Assembly (NCBI GenBank): GCA_003155465.1
Contig: PMCR01000128.1
Coordinates: forward strand, 1,298-7,816
Length of the DNA: 6,519 nucleotides
DNA from: Myxococcales bacterium
GTDB lineage: Bacteria; Myxococcota; Polyangia; Fen-1088
Reading direction: 5' to 3'
In this document: positions 1-5,200 of the stretch, piece after piece
Layout: every line of letters begins with the position of its first letter
Numbering within the stretch: the first letter of the stretch is position 1
Notes under the pieces: model-generated
The model's input: the letters and a program-made list of their open reading frames with translations, nothing else
Databases searched by the model: none
What the model was told of the DNA's origin: nothing
Program-made: the position numbers and the translations under genes

Positions 1-95
1 GTGCTGAAGCCGTGGCGAAACGAGGTGGGGATGCTGCCCGACACCAGCAAAGGGACGGTGGTACCGCCATCGACAGGAAAGCTCCTCGTCTCCAT
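1..95 (-). CDS. pgeF: PgeF/YfiH-type peptidoglycan editing factor, 5' end only
   Basis: These are the first 31 codons of a leftward gene cut by the window edge. It starts with ATG at 95-93, one base after the rluD stop codon. The visible peptide begins METRSFPVDGG and ends in RHGFS (residues 27-31). The Arg-His-Gly-Phe-Ser signature near the N-terminus is typical of the YfiH/PgeF (laccase-domain, DUF152) family, whose members usually show HGFSTR there. The family is known as a cytoplasmic purine-nucleoside phosphorylase/laccase-fold protein, and in E. coli PgeF prevents misincorporation of the wrong amino acid into peptidoglycan precursors. rluD followed by yfiH (pgeF) is also the E. coli gene order, which supports the call. 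The catalytic His and Cys residues lie outside the window, so the identification rests on the short N-terminal motif, synteny and a strong ribosome-binding site. Confidence 0.72.
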   Translation of the reverse strand, partial: METRSFPVDGGTTVPLLVSGSIPTSFRHGFS

Positions 96-96
96 A

Positions 97-1122
97 TCAA
101 CCTCCCTTGCGCGATCGGGCTCGATCACGTGCGTCTGCCTTGGCACGATCCTCGGCCGCCAGCACACGGAGACTGTCGAGTGCCGCCGAGAAGTCCGCAG
201 GCGGCTCGGACTGGAATTCCAGCCACGCACCAGTCTTGGGATGGAAAAGGCCCAGCACACGCGCGTGCAGGGCCTGTCGCCCCAGGGCGTGCGCGATCTC
301 CCGCACCGCGAGGTCGCGCGGGGATCGGCCGTAGGTAGCGTCGCCCAAAATGGGACAGCCGAGCGCCGCAAAATGCACCCGCACCTGGTGGGTGCGCCCG
401 GTTTCCAGCTCGGCCTGCAGAAGCGCGGCCCGGCCGAGATCCTCGACGAGCCGCCAGTTGGTGACCGCGCGCCGGCCGGTCTTGACCCTGGTAGTGAAGC
501 GCTTGCGGTCATGGGGATCGCGACCGTGCAGGGTATCGATCTTGCCCGCCGCGCGCGGTGGCCGCCCCACCACCAACGCGTCGTACACGCGCCTGACCCG
601 GTGAATCTTGAAGTCTGCCCCCAGGGCCACCATGGTCGCATCGTCCTTGGCCACCACCAGCAGGCCCGAGGTGTCCTTGTCCAGGCGGTGCACGATCCCA
701 GGACGCAGCTCACCGCCAATCCCACGCAGATCCCGGCAATGAGCGAGCAGGGCGTTGACCAGAGTTCCATCCTCGTGCCCGGCCGCGGGATGGACCACCA
801 GTCCGGCCGGCTTGTCGAGGACCACCAGCGACTCGTCCTCGTATACGATCTGCAAGGGGATGGTCTGGGCCAGCAGCTCCGGGTTGGGTCGAGGCGCGGG
901 CGGTGTCCACACGATGACCTCGCCGACCCGCAGCTTGCGCGAGGGTGCCACCACCTGCCCATTGACCGTGACCGCGCCCTCGGACACATGGCGGGTGAGC
1001 TGGGTGCGAGAAACCTGGGGGAATTCTGCCGCCAGCACCAAGTCCAGCCGCCGTCCGGCTGCGGCCGGCGCCACCACGAGGGTGTGCGGGTGGGTACTCG
1101 CGGGCGGACCGGCGCTTACCAA
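97..1122 (-). CDS. rluD: RluD-type 23S rRNA pseudouridine synthase (RluA family, S4 domain)
   Basis: The 341-aa product should isomerise uridines in 23S rRNA to pseudouridine in the cytoplasm; RluD itself modifies helix 69 of the large subunit. An S4 RNA-binding domain occupies about residues 23-75 (RRLDLVLA, then VTVNG). The RluA catalytic domain starts near residue 90 (IVYEDESLVVLDKPAGLVVHP). The family motif HRLDKDTSG is at 145-153, with Asp148 the expected nucleophile, and RTHQVRVH follows at 243-250. Length is close to that of E. coli RluD. The S4 domain separates it from RluA, but RluC and RluB-like paralogues cannot be excluded, so the exact target is inferred. The only in-frame start before the S4 domain that gives a full N-terminus is TTG at 1122, which overlaps the stop of the upstream 91-aa gene by 7 bases. 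A GTG near residue 16 is an alternative. The tail (from about residue 325) is basic and lies outside the fold. Confidence 0.93.
   Translation of the reverse strand: MVSAGPPASTHPHTLVVAPAAAGRRLDLVLAAEFPQVSRTQLTRHVSEGAVTVNGQVVAPSRKLRVGEVIVWTPPAPRPNPELLAQTIPLQIVYEDESLVVLDKPAGLVVHPAAGHEDGTLVNALLAHCRDLRGIGGELRPGIVHRLDKDTSGLLVVAKDDATMVALGADFKIHRVRRVYDALVVGRPPRAAGKIDTLHGRDPHDRKRFTTRVKTGRRAVTNWRLVEDLGRAALLQAELETGRTHQVRVHFAALGCPILGDATYGRSPRDLAVREIAHALGRQALHARVLGLFHPKTGAWLEFQSEPPADFSAALDSLRVLAAEDRAKADARDRARSRKGG
101..107 (-). promoter_or_regulatory. Ribosome-binding site of pgeF inside the rluD 3' end
   Basis: On the minus strand AGGGAGG lies five bases before the ATG at 95 and inside the last codons of rluD (Lys-Gly-Gly-stop). 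It is the clearest Shine-Dalgarno sequence in the window and fixes the pgeF start. It implies that ribosomes finishing rluD can restart on pgeF. Confidence 0.7.
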
Positions 1123-1391
1123 ATCTTCGACTTGATGTTCTGCCCGCGCTGCTTGAGCAGAATGTCCACCAGCGCGCGATCAAAGAGACTGGTCGACGCG
1201 ATCTCGGGCGTCACCCGTGACTTGAAATGCGTGCGGCCCTCTTCGATCTCGTCCTTCATCAGGTCGAAAAGCGTGTCGTCCTGGATGCCCTGGGCCAGCT
1301 TGGCCTCGTTGTACATCGCCAGGTCGGAGGCGATGGCCCGGGCGAACTGACGCGCACGTTCCGCCTTTTCGATGAGGGGTGGCATGCGCAT
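1116..1391 (-). CDS. Conserved-looking 91-aa protein of unknown function, first gene of the rluD operon
   Basis: I do not recognise the family. The 91-residue product has no signal peptide, no membrane segment and no cysteine. It is charged and predicted mostly helical: a basic/acidic N-terminal helix (IEKAERARQFARAIASDLAMY), then the acidic LFDLMKDEIEEGR (about residues 41-53), then FKSRVTPEI and a hydrophobic LFDRALVDILLKQ near the C-terminus, ending in a basic tail. Reality is supported by its position: its TAA (1118-1116) lies inside the TTG start region of rluD, and its frame has a protein-like composition while the opposite strand does not. The start is ATG 1391 or the second ATG at 1385; neither has a strong ribosome-binding site. 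A role linked to ribosome or RNA maturation would be inference from location alone. Confidence 0.7.
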   Translation of the reverse strand: MRMPPLIEKAERARQFARAIASDLAMYNEAKLAQGIQDDTLFDLMKDEIEEGRTHFKSRVTPEIASTSLFDRALVDILLKQRGQNIKSKIW

Positions 1392-1398
1392 AATTTAG

Positions 1399-1425
1399 CC
1401 GATTTCTCGACAACACGCGAATCGG
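1399..1425. repeat. Inverted repeat in the divergent spacer
   Basis: CCGATT at 1399-1404 is matched by AATCGG at 1420-1425, leaving 15 bases between arms. It sits in the 75-bp spacer between the leftward 91-aa gene and the rightward DsbD-like gene, where an operator could act on both. Six-base arms at this spacing can easily arise by chance. Confidence 0.25.
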
Positions 1426-1427
1426 GT

Positions 1428-1456
1428 TTGCGGCGGCGGTCTCTCGTCAATAGACT
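1428..1456 (+). promoter_or_regulatory. Possible sigma-70-type promoter for the DsbD-like gene
   Basis: TTGCGG (1428-1433), 17 bases, then TAGACT (1451-1456) is a weak match to -35 and -10 boxes. Transcription would begin around 1463, only a few bases before the ATG at 1467, giving an almost leaderless message. This agrees with the absence of a good ribosome-binding site there. Confidence 0.28.
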
Positions 1457-1466
1457 GGACCTACCC

Positions 1467-1952
1467 ATGTTCCCGCACACCACACGATCTGCGAGCCTCG
1501 CAACCCGTCTTGCGGTTGCCTGCGCCGCCTGGCTGGGCACCGCTGGCGCCACCAGCTGGGCCGCGGACGACGCCTACCAGGTCAAGCCGAGCCAGGTCAA
1601 GGCAACCCTGGGCGACAAGGCCAGCGCCAGTGTGACCATCGCGACCAAGAAGGGCTGGCACCTCAATGACGAGGCGCCGCTCACCCTGAAACTGACGCCC
1701 GGTCCTGGGATCACCGTTGAAAAGCCGCGCCTTTCGCGGGCCGACCTGGCGGCCAGCACCGATTCCAGCGCTCGCTTTGATGTGGCCCTGGTCGCTGCCC
1801 ACGCGGGACCTGGCGAGGTACAGGCCGAGGCGGGCTTCGTCATCTGCCAAGAGACCCTCTGCCGCCCGATCAAGGAAAAGGTGGTCATCGGCGTCGATGC
1901 GAGCCGGCCACCCACACCTGCGAAACAGCCGGCGAAATCCCGCAAGAAGTGA
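1467..1952 (+). CDS. Secreted DsbD alpha-domain-like protein
   Basis: The 161-aa product begins with a Sec signal peptide: basic MFPHTTRSASLATRL, a hydrophobic stretch to about residue 27, and a likely cut after SWA (residue 32). The mature part is a single beta-rich domain with KGWHLNDEAPLTLKL (62-76) and VICQETLCRP (126-134). The Cys127-x4-Cys132 pair and the GWHxNDExP phrase are typical of the N-terminal domain of DsbD, which passes electrons from the membrane domain to periplasmic partners. Here there is no membrane or thioredoxin domain, so it is a stand-alone version; a redox role is inferred, not shown. The tail is rich in Pro, Ala and Lys (PAKQPAKSRKK). Cys19 lies in the signal peptide in the sequence AVAC, a poor lipobox, so lipoprotein anchoring is less likely. 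ATG 1467 is chosen because it directly precedes the signal peptide; the frame stays open upstream but that part overlaps the divergent 91-aa gene. Confidence 0.82.
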   Translation: MFPHTTRSASLATRLAVACAAWLGTAGATSWAADDAYQVKPSQVKATLGDKASASVTIATKKGWHLNDEAPLTLKLTPGPGITVEKPRLSRADLAASTDSSARFDVALVAAHAGPGEVQAEAGFVICQETLCRPIKEKVVIGVDASRPPTPAKQPAKSRKK

Positions 1953-3230
1953 CTAGCGAAACGAATCCCGCAGGATTCGTTCCACCCGTCGAGATAGGCT
2001 GCGGTCCACGCTTCCGACCACAACGGCGGCCATGCGCTCCGGCTGCAACACGCGGCGGGCCACCTGGCGGATCTGCGTCGCGCTCACTGCCGCCATGCGG
2101 CGGTAGCGTTCAGCCGGGCTGCGCGGGCGCGAGAAGAACAGCGCCGTGCCGCCAAACCAGCTACAGAGACCTTCTAGGTCGTCGAATCCGGCCTCCACGT
2201 CGCGCGCGTAGCGACGCTTGGCCTTGGCCAGTTCCTCCTCCGACACCAGCGTCGTACGCAGGTCGGACAGCAGGGCCATGATCTCGCTCGCCAACTGGGG
2301 CAGCTTCTCCGGCAGACATGCGGAGTCAATCTCCAGCAGCGACGTATCGTAGAGAGGATCCAGGGCGGCGCTGACGTGGTAGGCAAGCCCCTTCTGGTCG
2401 CACACCCGATAGTGCAGCCGGGTGGACATCCCGTCATCCAGCACGCGCAACAACGCTATCAGCGCGGCGGAGCCCGGATCCTGATCGGCCAGAGCGTGAA
2501 ACAGGATCTGAATCTCGGCCTGTGCCGAGTCGCTACGCACGGTGCGGAAGCGCGGTCCGTTCACACCTGCGGGCGGTGGCAAGGGCTGCCGCCGCCGCCC
2601 AGGGGGCAAACGGCCAAAGGCCCGTCTAACCTGCGCCAGCACCGTCGCCCGCCGTACCGGCCCGGCCACACACAGGACCATGTTGCGCGCGCCGTGGAGG
2701 CGCCGAAAATGGCGGGCCACGTCGGCACGGGAGAAACGCCGGATGTTGCATTCCGGCCCGGTAATCGGGAAGCCCAGAGGATGACCCGACCAGAGAGCCT
2801 CGCGCGCCAGATCGTCGGTGTTGATGCGTAGACCCCGTTCGTCGAAATCATCGAGGATCTCCTCGAGCACTATGGCCCGCTCGAGGTCCAGATCCGAAAA
2901 ACAAGGGGCGAAGAAGAGGTCACCCAGAATGTGAAGAGCACCCCCGAGGTCGCGTGGCTGCAGCGTTACCTGATAGAGGGAATAGTCGCGTCCCGTCTCT
3001 CCGATCAGCATTCCGCAGCGCTCCTCGATGGCGCGGTTGAGCGCGAACGAGTTGGGGTATTGCGCGCAGCCACGAAACAACATGTGCTCCACGAAATGCG
3101 AAAGCCCGTTGGTGGTCGCCCGCTCGTAGCGTGAGCCGGCCCGCACGTAGAGAGCCACGGCCGCCCCGTGCAGGTGGGGCACCTCGACGGTGCACACGCG
3201 CAACCCGTTGCCCAGGCGATGATAGGACAC
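1953..3230 (-). CDS. M16 family zinc metallopeptidase (pitrilysin/processing-peptidase type)
   Basis: Using GTG 3230 the product is 425 aa, the usual size of short bacterial M16 peptidases. The N-terminus VSYHRLGNGLRVCTVEVP then aligns with the family start. The inverted zinc motif HFVEH is at residues 45-49 (Glu48 as general base), with the third metal ligand expected at Glu124 in VLEEI, exactly 74 residues after the second His. The C-terminal half carries GMSTRL (267-272) and KGLAYHV (280-286), the Arg/Tyr region that helps bind substrate, so both halves of the clamshell are present and it should be active. There is no signal peptide, so a cytoplasmic peptide-degrading role is likely; the substrate is unknown. 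A longer reading from GTG 3341 (462 aa) adds 37 residues unlike the family and would run through a promoter-like box, so I prefer 3230. No good ribosome-binding site supports either start. The stop touches the stop of the converging DsbD-like gene. Confidence 0.9.
   Translation of the reverse strand: MSYHRLGNGLRVCTVEVPHLHGAAVALYVRAGSRYERATTNGLSHFVEHMLFRGCAQYPNSFALNRAIEERCGMLIGETGRDYSLYQVTLQPRDLGGALHILGDLFFAPCFSDLDLERAIVLEEILDDFDERGLRINTDDLAREALWSGHPLGFPITGPECNIRRFSRADVARHFRRLHGARNMVLCVAGPVRRATVLAQVRRAFGRLPPGRRRQPLPPPAGVNGPRFRTVRSDSAQAEIQILFHALADQDPGSAALIALLRVLDDGMSTRLHYRVCDQKGLAYHVSAALDPLYDTSLLEIDSACLPEKLPQLASEIMALLSDLRTTLVSEEELAKAKRRYARDVEAGFDDLEGLCSWFGGTALFFSRPRSPAERYRRMAAVSATQIRQVARRVLQPERMAAVVVGSVDRSLSRRVERILRDSFR
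1960..1981. terminator. Perfect 9-bp hairpin at the convergent gene junction
   Basis: AACGAATCC (1960-1968) pairs with GGATTCGTT (1973-1981) around the loop CGCA. It begins 8 bases after the stop of the DsbD-like gene and lies within the last codons of the M16 gene. It could slow or end transcription from the left, or protect both messages from 3' decay. No T-run follows on either strand, so it is not a standard intrinsic terminator. Confidence 0.45.
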
Positions 3231-3313
3231 GCGCCCGGGAAAGTTGAGGAGTTCGACGGCGAGACGTCGCCGGCGCGGATCGCGGTGGGGAAAGTTGGTC
3301 AGGATAGCGCGGG

Positions 3314-3319
3314 ATTGTA
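3314..3319 (-). promoter_or_regulatory. Possible -10 box for the M16 gene
   Basis: Read leftwards this is TACAAT, five of six matches to TATAAT, inside an AT-richer patch (3314-3338) in otherwise GC-rich DNA. No convincing -35 box lies 16-18 bases upstream. Transcription would begin near 3307, downstream of GTG 3341 but upstream of GTG 3230, which favours the shorter protein. Confidence 0.35.
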
Positions 3320-3346
3320 GCGAAAAATCCGCTAGAAGCACGGTCG

Positions 3347-4306
3347 ATGAAAGCTCTGGATTCGCCCATCCGTCTGGTGGTCAACGCCGACGGGTTCGGT
3401 GTGGACGCCGCGATCACGCTCGGGACTCTGCGCGCCCACCGGGAAGGCATCGTCACCAGCACCTCGGTCATCGGCAACTGTGCCGACCCAGACGCCATCC
3501 GGCGGCAGCTCGATTCGCTCCCGGCCCTGGGTGTCGGCGTGCATCTCACCCTGACCGGCGGATCTCCAGTTGCGCCGCCGTCCACCATCCGCTCTCTCTT
3601 GGACCCGAATGAGCATTTCCCATCTGAGGTGCGAGAGGTTTTCCTGTCCTGGGCCAAGGCGGCGCCGCGCGGTGACGAGATCGAACGCGAGTTTGACGCC
3701 CAAGTGGCACGTTTGCGCGATACGGGACTTGCCATCGACCACCTTGACACCTGTCACCACGTGGGCTTTCTGCCTGTGGTCGGTCGCGCCGTGGAAGCGG
3801 TTGCGCGACGGCACGCCATCGCCGGGGTGCGCACGGCGGTGGAACATCCGACCCTCGCATGGTTCACCGAGATCCGGCGCAGCCTGACCACCGCCGCGCT
3901 TTGCAGTCTGGCCTGGTATAGCCGCCGGCAGATGGGCATTCTGCGCCACGGGCCGAGAACCTGGGGCTACTTTGAACGCGGGCGACTGGACGAGATCCGG
4001 ATCATGGAGATCCTCGGCCGCCTGGGCCCTGGCATCCACGAACTCATCTGCGCACCCCGCGAGAGTGACGATCTGCTGGAGCCTAGTCGCGTGGGGAGCC
4101 CGCCTGCCTTCGGGACGGACAGCCCACCCTGCCCACCCCGCGCGCTTTCGCGCGCGCCCTCGCCGGCGGCGTACCATCGCGGGAGGGTTTGGGAACCCTC
4201 CCAGGGTTCCCATGACAACGAACTCACAGCGCTGCTGTCGCCTCGTGTGCGCGAGGGACTCACCCGGCGGGGCATTGAACTCTGTCGCTGGGCCGATCTG
4301 TTCTGA
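3347..4306 (+). CDS. ChbG/YdjC-family carbohydrate deacetylase homologue with altered metal site
   Basis: The 319-aa protein belongs to the YdjC/ChbG family, which removes N-acetyl groups from sugars such as chito-oligosaccharides. The start IRLVVNADGFG, HREGIVTSTSVI (31-42), LGVGVHLTLTGGSP (61-74), DHLDTCHHVGFLP (131-143) and the closing LLSPRVREGLTRRGIELCRWADLF all follow the family order. Key residues differ from the usual pattern. NADDFG is NADGFG (Gly16 where the metal-binding Asp is expected), the first His of DSHHHVH is Cys136, and CHP near residue 235 is CAP. His66 (HLTLT) is kept. Deacetylase activity is therefore doubtful, or uses another metal geometry. Residues about 246-289 are a Pro/Ser/Arg-rich stretch that interrupts the C-terminal region and is encoded by structure-rich DNA. 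ATG 3347 fits the family N-terminus; no strong ribosome-binding site is seen. No signal peptide. The methyltransferase follows 167 bp downstream on the same strand. Confidence 0.85.
   Translation: MKALDSPIRLVVNADGFGVDAAITLGTLRAHREGIVTSTSVIGNCADPDAIRRQLDSLPALGVGVHLTLTGGSPVAPPSTIRSLLDPNEHFPSEVREVFLSWAKAAPRGDEIEREFDAQVARLRDTGLAIDHLDTCHHVGFLPVVGRAVEAVARRHAIAGVRTAVEHPTLAWFTEIRRSLTTAALCSLAWYSRRQMGILRHGPRTWGYFERGRLDEIRIMEILGRLGPGIHELICAPRESDDLLEPSRVGSPPAFGTDSPPCPPRALSRAPSPAAYHRGRVWEPSQGSHDNELTALLSPRVREGLTRRGIELCRWADLF
4083..4212. repeat. In-frame palindromic, GC-rich insert within the ydjC-like gene
   Basis: This stretch encodes the part of the YdjC homologue that does not fit the family. It contains a tandem 9-mer (GCCCACCCT then GCCCACCCC, 4122-4139), a 6-bp hairpin with loop CTTT (4139-4154), and two overlapping perfect hairpins. 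In the first, GGGAGGGTT 4181-4189 pairs with AACCCTCCC 4194-4202. In the second, TGGGAACCCT 4190-4199 pairs with AGGGTTCCCA 4203-4212. The shared middle arm makes the two mutually exclusive. Reading frame is kept throughout. I see no clear flanking target duplication, and the ends are approximate. It may be a dispersed palindromic or REP/MITE-like element, but copy number cannot be seen here. Confidence 0.5.
4123..4139 (-). other. Short-loop G-quadruplex motif
   Basis: The minus strand reads GGGGTGGGCAGGGTGGG: four G-runs of at least three with loops of 1, 2 and 1 bases. This is a textbook compact quadruplex pattern on the template strand of the ydjC-like gene, inside the inserted stretch. 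Confidence 0.5.
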
Positions 4307-4388
4307 CTCCATCCCATCCGACTCTGTGACCTCCCCATTCACATCTGCGTTCTCAGCGGCGGGTGGCTGGGGAGGTGAATCACCTTAC

Positions 4389-4414
4389 GCCGTTTGGTTG
4401 TGGCCGTTTTTTTT
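4389..4414 (+). terminator. Possible weak intrinsic terminator (T8 tract)
   Basis: Eight T in a row (4407-4414) follow a weak stem, GCCG (4389-4392) with TGGC (4401-4404) including one G-T pair. The stem is too weak for a confident terminator, but the T-run is striking in DNA this GC-rich and lies between two same-strand genes. Confidence 0.3.
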
Positions 4415-4450
4415 CCCCGCAAGGCTCTCGCGTCCGAGCCGCAGTGAACG

Positions 4451-4456
4451 CATAAT
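4451..4456 (+). promoter_or_regulatory. Possible -10 box for the methyltransferase operon
   Basis: CATAAT matches the -10 consensus at five of six positions and lies 17 bases before ATG 4474. No recognisable -35 box is found at the usual distance, so the call is tentative. It would allow the methyltransferase and response regulator to be transcribed apart from the ydjC-like gene. Confidence 0.27.
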
Positions 4457-4473
4457 CAGGCTTGCCTCCCGCC

Positions 4474-5196
4474 ATGGACGATCTCCGCTCGACGCAGCAA
4501 TACTACGACCGCTTCGCCACCACCTACGAGCGCGAGCGCCACCATGGCTATCACCGCCTCATCGACGACTTGGAGTTGGAGCTGGTGCGCCGGCTCGGGA
4601 CCGGGCTCGACGTTCTGGAAGCAGGCTGCGGCACTGGTCTTCTGCTAGCCCAAACCGCTCGCGTGGCCCGCACGGCTGTCGGACTCGATCTCTCCCGCAG
4701 CATGTTGGGGCTGGCCCAGCATCGCAGCTTGGCCGTGGTGCAGGGCTCGCTGACCGCGCTGCCCTTGCCCGACCGGTCGGTGGATCTGGTCTACAGCATG
4801 AAGGTGCTGGCGCATGTTCCACCCATCCGCGAGGCCTTGGCCGAGTTGGCCCGGGTGGTCCGTCCCGGGGGCCACCTGTTGCTGGAATTCTACAACCCGC
4901 GTTCGCTGCGCTACCTGGCCAAGCGGATGGGCGGGGCAGCGCCCATCGCAGAAGGGACCACCGACCGCGACGTCTACACTCGCTATGACACGCTGGAGGC
5001 GGCGCGCAGCTACCTGCCCGACAGCGTGGAGTTCATCGGCGTGCGTGGCGTGCGCGTGGTCACCCCTTTCTCGCAGGTTTTCCGCATTCCCGCTCTAGCG
5101 GCGCTGTTCGAACGAGCCGAACGTGCGGTCTGCGATTGGCCGGGCCTACGCGGCCTGGGCGGCTTTCTCATCCTCATCGCGCGCAAGAAGACCTGA
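4474..5196 (+). CDS. Class I SAM-dependent methyltransferase (Methyltransf_11/UbiE-like)
   Basis: The 240-aa product has the Rossmann methyltransferase signatures in order. Motif I VLEAGCGTG (47-55) binds S-adenosylmethionine, and GLDLS (70-74) supplies the acidic residue for the ribose. GSLTALPLPDRSVDLVYS (91-108) is the adenine-contact and motif II region, and LARVVRPGGHLLLEF (125-139) is motif III. The N-terminal YYDRFATTYERER is the usual start of UbiE/BioC-like small-molecule methyltransferases. The C-terminal part (about 165-240) ends in GGFLILIARKK and is probably the substrate cap. The substrate cannot be told from sequence; lipid, quinone and sugar acceptors are all possible. I chose ATG 4474 over the in-frame TTG 4462 because the motif then begins at the normal distance. 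The response regulator starts 4 bases after its stop, so the two are very likely co-transcribed. Confidence 0.9.
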   Translation: MDDLRSTQQYYDRFATTYERERHHGYHRLIDDLELELVRRLGTGLDVLEAGCGTGLLLAQTARVARTAVGLDLSRSMLGLAQHRSLAVVQGSLTALPLPDRSVDLVYSMKVLAHVPPIREALAELARVVRPGGHLLLEFYNPRSLRYLAKRMGGAAPIAEGTTDRDVYTRYDTLEAARSYLPDSVEFIGVRGVRVVTPFSQVFRIPALAALFERAERAVCDWPGLRGLGGFLILIARKKT

Positions 5197-5200
5197 TGTC

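Larger units (their letters stand above)
4307..4473. other. Intergenic spacer with competing RNA pairings
   Basis: No gene is seen in this 167-bp spacer. Read as plus-strand RNA it offers three pairings that exclude one another. ACCTCCCC (4329-4336) pairs with GGGGAGGT (4369-4376). ATTCAC (4337-4342) pairs with GTGAAT (4375-4380). AGGTG (4373-4377) pairs with CACCT (4381-4385). A run of eight T follows at 4407-4414. The layout resembles an attenuator leader ahead of the methyltransferase gene, but no known riboswitch class is recognised. Confidence 0.35.

Noticed and set aside
1..1350. Long open frame of about 449 codons on the plus strand
   Set aside because: It lies antisense to rluD and the 91-aa gene, has no family motifs and a His/Gln/Gly/Arg-rich composition typical of the reverse of GC-rich coding DNA.
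1227..1466. Upstream extension of the DsbD-like frame
   Set aside because: The added 80 residues overlap the 91-aa gene antisense and would bury the signal peptide in the middle of the protein.
4181..4212. Overlapping hairpins as an intrinsic terminator
   Set aside because: They lie inside the coding region and are followed by mixed sequence rather than a T-run.
4083..4212. CRISPR repeat or integrase attachment site
   Set aside because: There is no regularly spaced repeat set, no cas gene, no integrase and no tRNA nearby.
3332..4342. 336-codon open frame on the minus strand
   Set aside because: It is antisense to the ydjC-like gene, whose frame shows clear family motifs; the reverse product has none.
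3972..4988. 338-codon plus-strand frame bridging the ydjC-like and methyltransferase genes
   Set aside because: It is out of frame with two recognised proteins, rich in Arg/Ser/Pro/His, and lacks any motif.
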